A stretch of DNA of 64,000 nucleotides, from the NCBI RefSeq assembly GCF_003952505.1, contig NZ_CP034450.1:1984001-2048000 (forward strand). Reading direction: 5' to 3'. The number at the start of each line of letters is the position of its first letter. Position 1 is the stretch's first letter. This stretch comes from Mesorhizobium sp. M4B.F.Ca.ET.058.02.1.1 (GTDB taxonomy: Bacteria > Pseudomonadota > Alphaproteobacteria > Rhizobiales > Rhizobiaceae). Position numbers and translations under genes: made by a program. Below the pieces are notes generated by a model that saw nothing but the letters and a program-made list of their open reading frames with translations, ran no database searches and was not told where the DNA came from. Positions 55,122 through 63,426 of the stretch are shown here, one piece after another.

Positions 55122-55369
55122 TGGTCGACATCAACCAGATCCCGACCCGGCGCCCGTTCCATCGCCGCCGCAAGACCTGCCCGTTCTCCGGCGCCAACGC
55201 GCCCAAGATCGACTACAAGGACGTGCGTCTGCTGCAGCGCTACATTTCCGAGCGCGGCAAGATCGTGCCGTCGCGCATCACCGCCGTCAGCCAGAAGAAG
55301 CAGCGCGAGCTCGCCAAGGCGATCAAGCGTGCCCGCTTCCTTGGTCTGCTGCCCTACGTGGTCCGCTAA
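55121..55369 (+). CDS. rpsR: Ribosomal protein bS18
   Basis: An 82-residue S18: [71 protein letters not shown]. Length and sequence are standard. Starts within rpsF's stop (1-nt overlap), so S6 and S18, which pair in the 30S platform, are coupled. A GC-rich hairpin follows at once. Confidence 0.98.
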   Translation: MVDINQIPTRRPFHRRRKTCPFSGANAPKIDYKDVRLLQRYISERGKIVPSRITAVSQKKQRELAKAIKRARFLGLLPYVVR

Positions 55370-55376
55370 GACTTCC

Positions 55377-55405
55377 GAAGCGGGCGGCCAGCCGCCCGCT
55401 TCTTC
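55377..55405 (+). terminator. GC-rich hairpin downstream of rpsR, possible attenuator
   Basis: GAAGCGGGCGGC (55377-55388) pairs perfectly with GCCGCCCGCTTC (55391-55402), effectively with a 4-nt loop. Only TTCTTCC follows, a poor U-tract, so partial readthrough into rplI is likely. The 215 nt from rpsR to rplI contain no gene. Confidence 0.5.
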
Positions 55406-55584
55406 CCCACGGCGACGGGCGCCGCAGGGTGGACATCAAATCCCGGGTTGAGGCCGAAAGCCTCTAACTGCCGCGACAGGCAGGACAGCGACACGGCGGC
55501 AACGCCCCTTTTGCTTCCTGACCTGTTCCAGATCAATCCGGCGCCGATCCCCGTGATCGACGCTCCAGACGAAGGAACAAAACC

Positions 55585-56169
55585 ATGGAAGTCATTCTTC
55601 TCGAGCGCGTTTCCCGCCTCGGCCAGATGGGCGACACCGTCAAGGTCAGGGACGGGTTCGCCCGCAATTTCCTGTTGCCGCAGGGCAAGGCGCTGCGCGC
55701 CAACGAAGCCAACAAGAAGAAGTTCGAAGGCCAGCGGGCCCAGCTCGAAGCGCGTAACCTCGAGCGCAAGTCGGAAGCCTCGCAGGTCGCCGAAAAGCTC
55801 GACGGCAAGAGCTTCGTGGCCGTGCGTTCGGCCGGCGAGACCGGCCAGCTCTACGGTTCGGTGTCGACCCGCGACATAGCCGACCTGCTGACGGCGGAAG
55901 GCTTCTCGGTCAACCGCAACCAGATTCAGCTCAACCATCCGATCAAGACCATCGGCCTCACCAATGTGGCGATCGCGCTGCATCCGGAAGTCGAGGTCAC
56001 GATCACGCTCAACATCGCCCGCACCGCGGACGAGGCCGAACGTCAGGCCAAGGGCGAGACGCTGACGACGGCCGAAGCCATCTATGGCGACGACATCAAC
56101 GACAATGCGCGGCCGGAAAACTTCTTCGACCCGAACGCCGAGTTCGAAGGCGGCGAAGACAACGCCTGA
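55585..56169 (+). CDS. rplI: Ribosomal protein bL9
   Basis: A 194-residue L9: [48 protein letters not shown] is the N-domain, then the long helix and the C-domain ([30 protein letters not shown]). A ~45-residue acidic C-terminal extension ([31 protein letters not shown]) is typical of rhizobia. Sits near the L1 stalk of the 50S. A strong terminator follows 68 nt later. Confidence 0.97.
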   Translation: MEVILLERVSRLGQMGDTVKVRDGFARNFLLPQGKALRANEANKKKFEGQRAQLEARNLERKSEASQVAEKLDGKSFVAVRSAGETGQLYGSVSTRDIADLLTAEGFSVNRNQIQLNHPIKTIGLTNVAIALHPEVEVTITLNIARTADEAERQAKGETLTTAEAIYGDDINDNARPENFFDPNAEFEGGEDNA

Positions 56170-56237
56170 CCTGGCACGATCGAGCGCCGCGGCGGTGCTC
56201 GAAAACGCCTTGTCGCCCTCCGGTTTCGACTGGACCA

Positions 56238-56266
56238 ATGCCCGGGCCTCGCGCCCGGGCATTTTT
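56238..56266 (+). terminator. Rho-independent terminator after rplI
   Basis: ATGCCCGGGC (56238-56247) pairs perfectly with GCCCGGGCAT (56253-56262) around a CTCGC loop, followed directly by TTTTT. A textbook intrinsic terminator for the rpsF-rpsR-rplI transcript. Confidence 0.9.
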
Positions 56267-56306
56267 ATACCAAATGGAACTTTCCGAACCCCCATATCTT
56301 GATGCA

Positions 56307-56412
56307 GACTACAGCGTCGCGCGTCCTTTGGACGCACAAAGGACGTCGTAGTCCTTTGACTTGGCGCATGATCCCCGCGCGAAATCGACTGCGATTTCGG
56401 GACCCTGCGCCA
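56307..56412. repeat. Double-hairpin intergenic repeat between rplI and cfa
   Basis: First dyad: GACTAC and CGTCCTTTG (56322-56330) pair with CAAAGGACG (56337-56345) and GTAGTC (56348-56353). Second dyad: TGGCGC and CGAAATCG (56380-56387) pair with CGATTTCG (56392-56399) and GCGCCA (56407-56412). The GCGTCCTTTGGACGC pattern is common between genes in Rhizobiales. Ends 33 nt before the cfa start, so it may also act in its leader. Confidence 0.65.
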
Positions 56413-56445
56413 GGCCATCCTGTCTGACGTTGGGGACATTTGGTC

Positions 56446-57735
56446 ATGAATATTCTGTTGAAGCGCCTTCTCGACCGCCTGGTGCGCACCGGCAATCTCA
56501 AGGTGACCGGGCCGAAGGGCTCGACAGTGGTCTTCGGCGACGGCAGCGGCGAGCCAGTGCACATGCACATCAAGACCAAGCACGCCGAACGCGCCATCAG
56601 CTTCGATCCGATGCTGGCGGTACCGGAAGCCTATATGGACGGCGAACTCGATATCCTCGAAGGCGGCGTGCTTGGGGTGATGCGCATCGCCTTCCAGAAC
56701 ATGGGCAGCGGCGGCATCGACGCGACATGGTCGAAGGCGATCGAAGGCCTGCGCCACGCCTTCCGCCGGCTGCAGCAGATCAACACCGCGTCGCGCTCAC
56801 GCCGCAACGTACAGCGCCACTACGATCTCTCCGGCGATCTCTACCGGCTCTTCCTCGACGACGACATGCAGTATTCCTGCGCCTACTTCGAGCAGCCCGA
56901 CATGACGCTGGACGAGGCGCAGGCGGCCAAGAAGCGGCACATCGCCGCCAAGCTCCGACTGAAGGCCGGCCAGACGGTGCTCGACATCGGTTCCGGCTGG
57001 GGCGGGCTCGGCCTCTATCTCGCCAAGGCCTTCGACGTCGATGTGCAAGGCGTCACGCTGTCGACCGAGCAGCACGGCGTCGCCACCGACCGAGCCCATG
57101 TGCAAGGGCTGCAGGACAGGGTGCATTTCGACCTCAAGGATTATCGCTCGCTCAACGAGCGCTTCGATCGCATCGTCTCGGTCGGCATGTTCGAACATGT
57201 CGGCGTCAACCACTACCGCACCTTCTTCGACAAGTCTGCGACGCTGCTCAAGCCCGATGGCGTGATGCTGCTGCACACGATCGGCCGTTCCGGCGTGCCG
57301 TGGGCGACCAGCGCTTTCGTCCGCAAATATATCTTCCCGGGCGGCTACATACCGGCGCTTTCCGAAGTCATGCCGGCGATCGAAAAGTCGGGCCTCGTCG
57401 TCACCGACATCGAGATGCTCAGGCTGCATTATGCCGACACGCTGAAGCATTGGGGCCTGCGCTTCGCCGCCAACCGCGACAAGGCCAAGGCGATCTATGA
57501 CGAACGCTTCTGCCGCATGTGGGAATTCTATCTCGCCGCCTCGGAGGCCGCCTTCCGCTGGCAGGACCTGGTGATCTTCCAGATCCAGCTCGCCAAGAAG
57601 AACGACACGCTGCCGGTCACCCGCGACTACATGGCCAAATGCGAAAAGGCGCTGGAAATGCGCGACATGGGCCACCGGCAGGAACCGGCGGTCGCCAAAC
57701 CCGCCCGCCGCAGGAAGGTGGCGGACGGGGAATAG
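56446..57735 (+). CDS. cfa: Cyclopropane-fatty-acyl-phospholipid synthase
   Basis: A 429-residue CFA-family methyltransferase from the ATG at 56446 ([20 protein letters not shown]). The SAM site is VLDIGSGWGGLGLYLA; VTLSTEQHG, CAYFEQPDMTLDEAQ, VGMFEHVGVNHY and FPGGYIPALSEV are the family blocks around the bicarbonate and lipid sites. Converts the cis double bond of phospholipid acyl chains to a cyclopropane. The basic tail (AVAKPARRRKVADGE) is extra. A perfect terminator follows. Confidence 0.95.
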   Translation: MNILLKRLLDRLVRTGNLKVTGPKGSTVVFGDGSGEPVHMHIKTKHAERAISFDPMLAVPEAYMDGELDILEGGVLGVMRIAFQNMGSGGIDATWSKAIEGLRHAFRRLQQINTASRSRRNVQRHYDLSGDLYRLFLDDDMQYSCAYFEQPDMTLDEAQAAKKRHIAAKLRLKAGQTVLDIGSGWGGLGLYLAKAFDVDVQGVTLSTEQHGVATDRAHVQGLQDRVHFDLKDYRSLNERFDRIVSVGMFEHVGVNHYRTFFDKSATLLKPDGVMLLHTIGRSGVPWATSAFVRKYIFPGGYIPALSEVMPAIEKSGLVVTDIEMLRLHYADTLKHWGLRFAANRDKAKAIYDERFCRMWEFYLAASEAAFRWQDLVIFQIQLAKKNDTLPVTRDYMAKCEKALEMRDMGHRQEPAVAKPARRRKVADGE

Positions 57736-57791
57736 GGCGCCGGCGGCATCGCGTTCAATTGGCCCATTGTCCTTGCCATAGGCTCCCCAAG

Positions 57792-57829
57792 CATGAAAAA
57801 GGTCTCGTCATCGCGAGACCTTTTTCATG
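57792..57829. terminator. Perfect 16-bp terminator hairpin overlapping the ynfA-like start
   Basis: CATGAAAAAGGTCTCG (57792-57807) pairs perfectly with CGAGACCTTTTTCATG (57814-57829) around TCATCG. The T-run within the right arm and the A-run in the left suit termination in both directions. The last three bases of the hairpin are the ATG of the next gene. Confidence 0.8.
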
Positions 57830-58147
57830 ACCTACCTCATCTACATCGCCGCCGCCCTTGCCGAGATCGCCGGCTGCTTCTCGTTCTGGGTCTGGTGGCG
57901 GCTGGGAAAGTCGCCTCTATGGCTGGCGCCGGGCCTCGTCTCGCTCGCTTTATTCGGCTTGCTGCTGGCGCTCGTCGACACGTCGGCCGCCGGCCGCGCC
58001 TATGCGGCCTATGGCGGCATCTACATTGCGGCATCGCTCGGCTGGCTGTGGCTGGTGGAAGGAGTGCGCCCCGACCGCTGGGACCTTGCCGGTGCGGCGA
58101 TCTGCATCGCCGGCGCTTCGGTCATCCTGCTCGCGCCGAGAGCATGA
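57827..58147 (+). CDS. YnfA/UPF0060-family small membrane protein
   Basis: A 106-residue protein with four hydrophobic helices: [82 protein letters not shown]. These are the UPF0060 hallmarks, related to small multidrug transporters. Its ATG is the last part of a terminator hairpin and the stop lies in a palindromic repeat, so the gene is boxed by secondary structure and has no clear ribosome-binding site. Expression may be low or need a second start. Confidence 0.88.
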   Translation: MTYLIYIAAALAEIAGCFSFWVWWRLGKSPLWLAPGLVSLALFGLLLALVDTSAAGRAYAAYGGIYIAASLGWLWLVEGVRPDRWDLAGAAICIAGASVILLAPRA

Positions 58148-58188
58148 TGCCGAAAAGTGTGAAACGGTTTTCGGACGACATCATGCTC
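58140..58188. repeat. Rhizobiales palindromic repeat overlapping the ynfA-like stop
   Basis: GAGCATGATG (58140-58149) pairs with CATCATGCTC (58179-58188), and CCGAAAA (58150-58156) with TTTTCGG (58168-58174). The sequence is of the widespread GCATGAT-CCGAAAA-N-TTTTCGG-ATCATGC type. The last codons and stop of the upstream gene lie within it. Confidence 0.75.
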
Positions 58189-58202
58189 TATCTCGCTGAT
58201 TT

Positions 58203-58249
58203 AGAACTGGATAGTTTCAGGTCGATTCGGCCTGAAACTATCCAGTTCT
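58203..58249 (+). other. Perfect 19-bp hairpin immediately upstream of the Rsm22-like gene
   Basis: AGAACTGGATAGTTTCAGG (58203-58221) pairs without mismatch with the reverse complement at 58231-58249, loop TCGATTCGG. No T-tract follows; GAGGGAG (58250-58256), the likely ribosome site of the GTG at 58265, directly abuts it. Candidate translational or RNA-stability element, or a mobile repeat end. Confidence 0.7.
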
Positions 58250-58264
58250 GAGGGAGCCTGAGCC

Positions 58265-59233
58265 GTGGAACTCCCCGCACCGCTCCGGCAAGGCGTCGAG
58301 CGCCTGCTCGAAAATGTGCCGCTGCCGGCGCTCAAGCAGGCGGCGCGGACGCTGTCCGACCGCTACCGCGCGGAGCTGCGCGACGGCCGCCTACACATGG
58401 CCGAGGACATGGCGGTCAAAGCCTATCTGGCGACGCGGCTGCCGGCGACCTATGCCGCCGTTCGCGCCAGCCTCGATGCGCTGGCCGAGGCAAGGCCCGA
58501 CTTCCAGCCGAGGACCTTGCTCGATATCGGCGCCGGGCCTGGCACGATGCTTTGGGCCACGCTCGACCTGTGGCCCGATCTCGTAGCGGCGGTGATGCTC
58601 GAGGCAAGTGCGGCGGTGCGCAAGATCGGCCAATCGCTGGCAGCCGAGGCGATCGCCGCCAGGACGGAATGGCTTGCGGGTGACGCCACCATCGATCTCG
58701 CCGATCTTCAACCCGCCGATCTCGTCACCGCCGCTTATGTGCTGGACGAGATCGTGCCGGCCTCGCTGCCCAAACTGGTTGGCCGACTCTGGCAGTTGAC
58801 CGCCGGCACGCTGCTGATCGTCGAGCCGGGAACGCCGGCCGGCTGGCAGCGCATTCTTGCCGTCCGCCAGCAATTGATCGAGGCAGGCGCGCATGTGCTG
58901 GCACCCTGCCCGCACGAGGCGCCCTGCCCGCTCGTCCCGCCCGACTGGTGCCATTTCTCGCGCCGCGTCGCGCGCTCGCGCCTGCATCGCCTCGCCAAGG
59001 ACGCCGACGTGCCGTGGGAGGACGAGAAATTCATCTACATCGCCGCCGCGCGGCGGCCGGCGCCAGCGCGCCTGGCGCGCGTGATCGCGCCGCCGAAGGC
59101 CGGCTCCGGCAAGGTGAGGCTCAAGCTTTGCGTGCCTGACGGCAATGCCGGCGAGACACTGTTCAGCAAGCGCGACGGCGACGCGTTCAGGATCGCGCGA
59201 CGGCTGGACTGGGGCGACACGCTGGATATTTGA
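58265..59233 (+). CDS. Rsm22-like small ribosomal subunit methyltransferase family protein
   Basis: A 322-residue protein starting at GTG (58265), 8 nt after GAGGGAG. The SAM-binding motif is TLLDIGAGPGTMLWATLDLWPDL near residue 85. CPHEAPCPLVPPDWCHFSRRVAR holds four cysteines in the arrangement seen in mitochondrial Rsm22/METTL17-type proteins that bind an Fe-S cluster. Mitochondrial relatives are needed for small-subunit assembly; the bacterial role is less known. The long perfect hairpin just upstream is notable. dnaB follows after ~219 nt. Confidence 0.82.
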   Translation: MELPAPLRQGVERLLENVPLPALKQAARTLSDRYRAELRDGRLHMAEDMAVKAYLATRLPATYAAVRASLDALAEARPDFQPRTLLDIGAGPGTMLWATLDLWPDLVAAVMLEASAAVRKIGQSLAAEAIAARTEWLAGDATIDLADLQPADLVTAAYVLDEIVPASLPKLVGRLWQLTAGTLLIVEPGTPAGWQRILAVRQQLIEAGAHVLAPCPHEAPCPLVPPDWCHFSRRVARSRLHRLAKDADVPWEDEKFIYIAAARRPAPARLARVIAPPKAGSGKVRLKLCVPDGNAGETLFSKRDGDAFRIARRLDWGDTLDI

Positions 59234-59243
59234 ATGACAGTTT

Positions 59244-59258
59244 GTTCTTTATTTGTTC
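59244..59258. promoter_or_regulatory. LexA/SOS box GTTC-N7-GTTC
   Basis: GTTC at 59244-59247 and at 59255-59258 are exactly 7 nt apart (TTTATTT), the LexA operator pattern of alphaproteobacteria. A -10-like TAGAAT lies at 59271-59276. The next plus-strand gene is dnaB (59453), ~195 nt downstream, then radA. Confidence 0.6.
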
Positions 59259-59452
59259 CACAGCTTCGCGTAGAATCGCGACCTTGCCGAGTCAACCGGA
59301 ATCGGGGCACGGGAATTCTGTCCTGTGGACGGTTTGCCGTTCCTGTGAACAGCGGGCATCAAGGCTGATTGGCCTTCGGGTGATGCAGAAAGGTCAGCAC
59401 CGACTCATCTCGTTCTTGCTATCGAGAGGTCGGGATCGAAATCGGGGATATC

Positions 59453-60943
59453 ATGGCTGAGGCAGCACGCAAATTCGGCGTGGCGGAGCAACCGCTCTAT
59501 CGCGAGGCACCGAACAACATCGAGGCCGAGCAGGCGCTGCTTGGCGCCATCCTCGTCAACAACGACGCCTTCTACCGGGTCTCCGACTTCCTCAAGCCGG
59601 CGCATTTCCACGAGCCGCTGCACCGCCGGATATTCGAGGTGGCGGCCGAGCTCATCCGCATGGGCAAGATCGCGACCCCGATCACGCTGAAGACCTTCCT
59701 GCCGGCGGACGAAAAGGTCGGCGACATGACGGTGGCGCAGTATGTCGTGCGGCTCGCCGTCGAGGCCGTCACCGTCGTCAACGCCACCGACTATGGCCGC
59801 GCCATCTACGACCTCGCCACGCGCCGCGCGCTGATCACCGTCGGCGAGGACATGGTCAACATCGCCTATGACGCCCCGGTCGACATGTCGCCGTCCGACC
59901 AGATCGAGGATGCCGAGCGGCGGCTGTTCGAGCTGGCCGAGACCGGCCGCTACGACGGCGGCTTCGAGAGCTTCACCGACGCCGTCAAGACCGCCGTCGA
60001 CATGGCCAACGCCGCCTATATGCGCGACGGCGGCCTGTCCGGCATCGCCACCGGCCTGCGCGACCTCGACCGCCGCATGGGCGGCCTGCAGCCTTCCGAC
60101 CTGATCGTGCTTGCCGGCCGCCCAGGCATGGGCAAGACGTCGCTCGCCACCAACATCGCCTTCAACATCGCCGAGGCCTATGTGCCTGCCCAGCAGGCCG
60201 ACGGCTCGTTCAAGGCCGCCAATGGCGGCGTCGTCGGCTTCTTCTCGCTGGAAATGTCGTCGGAGCAGCTCGCCACCCGCATCATCTCCGAGCAGACCGA
60301 GATTTCGTCGTCGAAGATCCGTCGCGGCGAGATCTCCGAGATGGATTTCGAAAAGCTGGTCGCCTGCTCGCAGACCATGCAGAAGATCCCGCTGTTCATC
60401 GACCAGACCGGCGGCATCTCGATCGCCCAGCTTTCCGCCCGCGCACGCCGCCTGAAGCGCCAGCGCGGCCTCGACCTCATCGTCATCGACTATATCCAGC
60501 TGATGCAGGGCTCCTCCGCCCGCGCCTCGCAGAACCGCGTGCAGGAAATCACCGAGATCACCACCGGCCTGAAGGCGCTGGCCAAGGAGCTCGGCGTGCC
60601 GATCATCGCGCTGTCGCAGCTCTCGCGCCAGGTCGAAAGCCGCGACGACAAGCGCCCGCAACTCTCGGACCTGCGCGAATCCGGCTCAATCGAGCAGGAC
60701 GCCGACGTGGTGCTGTTCGTCTATCGCGAGGAATACTACCTCAAGAACCGCGAGCCGAAACTCGGCACCGAGGAATACGTCAAGTGGGAAAACGAGATGA
60801 ACGAGATGCGCGGCAAGGCCGAGGTGATCGTGGCCAAGCAGCGCCACGGCCCGACCGGCTCGGTCAGCCTCGCCTTCCACGGCGAATTCACCCGCTTCTC
60901 CGACCTGGCGGAAGAGCACCATCTGCCGGATCGGTTTGAGTGA
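59453..60943 (+). CDS. dnaB: Replicative DNA helicase
   Basis: A 496-residue DnaB. The N-terminal NIEAEQALLGAILVNNDAFYRVSDFLKPAHF domain contacts primase. The RecA-like domain has Walker A VLAGRPGMGKTSLATNIA, Walker B LIVIDYIQLMQG, and the arginine finger region ALSQLSRQVESR. No intein is seen. Forms the hexameric fork helicase. A LexA-type box lies upstream. The gap to radA holds a palindromic repeat where some bacteria carry alr. Confidence 0.97.
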   Translation: MAEAARKFGVAEQPLYREAPNNIEAEQALLGAILVNNDAFYRVSDFLKPAHFHEPLHRRIFEVAAELIRMGKIATPITLKTFLPADEKVGDMTVAQYVVRLAVEAVTVVNATDYGRAIYDLATRRALITVGEDMVNIAYDAPVDMSPSDQIEDAERRLFELAETGRYDGGFESFTDAVKTAVDMANAAYMRDGGLSGIATGLRDLDRRMGGLQPSDLIVLAGRPGMGKTSLATNIAFNIAEAYVPAQQADGSFKAANGGVVGFFSLEMSSEQLATRIISEQTEISSSKIRRGEISEMDFEKLVACSQTMQKIPLFIDQTGGISIAQLSARARRLKRQRGLDLIVIDYIQLMQGSSARASQNRVQEITEITTGLKALAKELGVPIIALSQLSRQVESRDDKRPQLSDLRESGSIEQDADVVLFVYREEYYLKNREPKLGTEEYVKWENEMNEMRGKAEVIVAKQRHGPTGSVSLAFHGEFTRFSDLAEEHHLPDRFE

Positions 60944-60970
60944 GCTCTTGAGAAAGGCCTCATTCCTTCG

Positions 60971-61110
60971 CCCCCCCCTCTGGCCTGCCGGCCATCTCCC
61001 CTCAGGGGGGAGATCAGCTGTCGCGTCGGCTTTCGCCAATCGCGGAGATTGCAAGATGGGCGCCGGGATCGAAGCTGCTGGGGGAGATGTCCGGCAGGAC
61101 AGAGGGGGGT
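60971..61110. repeat. Palindromic intergenic element with terminal inverted repeats (copy B)
   Basis: CCCCCCCTCTGGCCTGCCGG at the left pairs with CCGGCAGGACAGAGGGGGG at the right, with ATCTCCCC/GGGGAGAT just inside. Core TTTCGCCAA (61031-61039), GCGG and TTGCA are shared with the element at 29797-29966. It fills most of the dnaB-radA gap; radA's frame stays open through it, but the true start is the ATG at 61149. Confidence 0.68.
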
Positions 61111-61148
61111 GCTGTCCCGCCGACCTGTCCAATATCGGGCCGCATCTA

Positions 61149-62528
61149 ATGGCTAAATCGCGCGTTCAGTTCATCTGCCAGAATTGCGGATCGGTGCACC
61201 AGCGCTGGGCCGGCAAGTGCGACGCCTGCGGCGAGTGGAACACGCTGGTCGAGGAAGGCACGGCCGGCGGCATCGGCTCCGGGCCGGCCAACACCCGCAA
61301 CGCCCGCAAGGGCCGTGCCGTCGTGCTCACCAGCCTGTCCGGCGACATCGAGGACGCGCCGCGCATCGTTTCGGGCATCGGCGAGCTCGACCGCGCCACC
61401 GGCGGCGGCTTCGTGCGCGGCTCGGCGCTGCTGGTCGGCGGCGATCCCGGCATCGGCAAGTCGACGCTGCTGACGCAGGCGGCCGCCGCGCTCGCCTCAA
61501 GAGGCCACCGCATCGTCTATGTCTCCGGCGAGGAAGCCGTCGCGCAGATCAGGCTGCGCGCGCAGCGCCTCGGTGTCGCCTCGACGCCGGTCGAACTCGC
61601 CGCCGAGACCAATGTCGAGGACATCCTCGCAACCATCGCTGACGGCAAGCGGCCGGACCTGGTGATCCTCGATTCGATCCAGACGCTGTGGACCGACCTT
61701 GCCGATTCGGCGCCCGGCACCGTCACCCAGGTGCGCGCCGCCGCGCAGGCGATGATCCGCTACGCGAAATCCACAGGAGCGGCGATCGTGCTCGTCGGTC
61801 ATGTCACCAAGGAAGGCCAGATCGCCGGTCCGCGCGTCGTCGAGCACATGGTCGACGGCGTGCTCTATTTCGAGGGCGAAGGCGGCCACCACTACCGCAT
61901 CCTGCGCACGGTGAAGAACCGCTTCGGGCCGACCGACGAGATCGGCGTGTTCGAGATGTCGGACAAGGGCCTGCGCGAAGTCGCCAACCCGTCCGAGCTT
62001 TTTCTCGGCGAGCGCCACGCGAAGTCGCCAGGAGCGGCCGTTTTCGCCGGCATGGAGGGCACGCGTCCGGTGCTGGTCGAGATCCAGGCGCTGGTGGCGC
62101 CCTCCTCGCTCGGCACGCCACGCCGCGCTGTCGTCGGCTGGGACGGCGCGCGGCTGTCGATGGTGCTCGCGGTGCTGGAGGCCCATTGCGGTGTGCGCTT
62201 CGGCCAGCATGACGTCTACCTCAACGTTGCCGGCGGCTACCGGATCAGCGAGCCGGCTGCCGATCTGGCGGTCGCCGCCGCGCTGGTTTCGTCGCTCACC
62301 GGTCTTGCCCTTCCTGCCGATTGCGTCTATTTCGGCGAAATCAGCCTGTCGGGTGCGGTGAGGCCGGTTGCGCATGCGCAGCAGCGCCTCAAAGAGGCCG
62401 AAAAGCTGGGTTTCGGTAGCGCGGTACTGCCCTTGGGCAGCGAGGACCTTGTCGGTGGCAATGGCGCTGGGGGATCGGGGCCGGCGCTTTCCAGCCCACC
62501 GAGCTTGCCGACCTCGTCGCGCGCATAG
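61149..62528 (+). CDS. radA: DNA repair protein RadA
   Basis: A 459-residue RadA from the ATG at 61149 (MAKSRVQFICQNCG). The N-terminal zinc finger is CQNCGSVHQRWAGKCDACGEW. Walker A is LVGGDPGIGKSTLL, the RadA-specific KNRFGPTDEIGVFEM is present, and the C-terminal Lon-like domain (VYLNVAGGYRISEPAADLAVAAALVSSL) is complete. A DnaB-type branch-migration helicase in recombinational repair. Open frame extends upstream only through the repeat element. Follows dnaB, precedes cvpA. Confidence 0.95.
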   Translation: MAKSRVQFICQNCGSVHQRWAGKCDACGEWNTLVEEGTAGGIGSGPANTRNARKGRAVVLTSLSGDIEDAPRIVSGIGELDRATGGGFVRGSALLVGGDPGIGKSTLLTQAAAALASRGHRIVYVSGEEAVAQIRLRAQRLGVASTPVELAAETNVEDILATIADGKRPDLVILDSIQTLWTDLADSAPGTVTQVRAAAQAMIRYAKSTGAAIVLVGHVTKEGQIAGPRVVEHMVDGVLYFEGEGGHHYRILRTVKNRFGPTDEIGVFEMSDKGLREVANPSELFLGERHAKSPGAAVFAGMEGTRPVLVEIQALVAPSSLGTPRRAVVGWDGARLSMVLAVLEAHCGVRFGQHDVYLNVAGGYRISEPAADLAVAAALVSSLTGLALPADCVYFGEISLSGAVRPVAHAQQRLKEAEKLGFGSAVLPLGSEDLVGGNGAGGSGPALSSPPSLPTSSRA

Positions 62529-62609
62529 CCGGCTCACGGCGCAGCCGCGTCGAGGAGCAAGAATGACGCGGCTCGTCGAGCGGTAGAGACATGGAGTGGG
62601 GCGAAGGAC

Positions 62610-63290
62610 ATGCCGATTACGCTGCTTGACGGAATTCTCGTCGGCTTCACCCTGGTCTCGGCGATGCTCGCCATGGTGCGCGGCTTCTCGCGCGAGGTAC
62701 TCTCCATCGTCTCCTGGGTGGCGGCGGCGGTGGCGGCCTTCTTCTTCTACAAGCCGGTGCTGCCTTACGTTCAGCCCTATGTCGACAACGACAAGATCGC
62801 CATGGCGGCGGCCGCCGGCATCGTCTTCGTCATCGCGCTGATCGTCGTCTCGGTCATCACCATGAAGCTCGCCGACTGGATCATCGATTCCCGGATCGGC
62901 GCGCTCGACCGCACGCTCGGCTTCCTCTATGGCGCGGCGCGCGGCATCCTGGTGGTCGCGGTGGCGCTGCTGTTCTTCAACTGGCTGGCCGGGGCCAAGG
63001 CGCCGGGCTGGGTCGCCAACGCCAAGTCGCGGCCGCTGCTGGAGACGATCGGCGCGAAGCTCGAAAGCCTGCTGCCGGAGAACACGGAAGAGCTCGTCAA
63101 CAAATACACCCACAAGGGCGAGCCCGCGGCTGAAACTCCGGCGGCGCCCGGCGCGACGACCGACCAGCCGGCGGCCGAACCGCCGGCAAACGGCGATGAC
63201 GCCGATGCGCCGGTCGATGACAATGAAGGCGAAGCGCCTGCCGACAACGCGCCGGCGCCGGCTCCCGCCACTCCGGCGCCGGCAAACTGA
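62610..63290 (+). CDS. cvpA: CvpA-family membrane protein
   Basis: A 226-residue protein. Four hydrophobic helices fill residues ~1-130 (LLDGILVGFTLVSAMLAMVRGFSREVLSIVSWVAAAVAAFFFY, AAAAGIVFVIALIVVSVITMKLADWIID). A ~70-residue tail is rich in Ala, Pro and acidic residues (EPAAETPAAPGATTDQPAAEPPANGDDADAP), a normal extension in rhizobia. In E. coli CvpA is needed for colicin V export and envelope homeostasis. The cvpA-purF adjacency is conserved. Confidence 0.9.
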   Translation: MPITLLDGILVGFTLVSAMLAMVRGFSREVLSIVSWVAAAVAAFFFYKPVLPYVQPYVDNDKIAMAAAAGIVFVIALIVVSVITMKLADWIIDSRIGALDRTLGFLYGAARGILVVAVALLFFNWLAGAKAPGWVANAKSRPLLETIGAKLESLLPENTEELVNKYTHKGEPAAETPAAPGATTDQPAAEPPANGDDADAPVDDNEGEAPADNAPAPAPATPAPAN

Positions 63291-63304
63291 TCGCCGCCAA
63301 GACG

Positions 63305-63330
63305 AGCGCCCGCGGCAAGGCGGGCGCTTC
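63305..63330 (+). terminator. Hairpin between cvpA and purF
   Basis: AGCGCCCGC (63305-63313) pairs perfectly with GCGGGCGCT (63320-63328) around GGCAAG. Only TTCCCC follows, so it may attenuate rather than fully terminate before purF, 97 nt on. Confidence 0.45.
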
Positions 63331-63426
63331 CCCGGGGATTGACGTTGGTGTGAACGCCGCAAGGCATGCGTTGCTTTCGACGAGCGATCGCCTTATATGG
63401 CGATTTTAGCGGAGCTTGAGCCCCTC

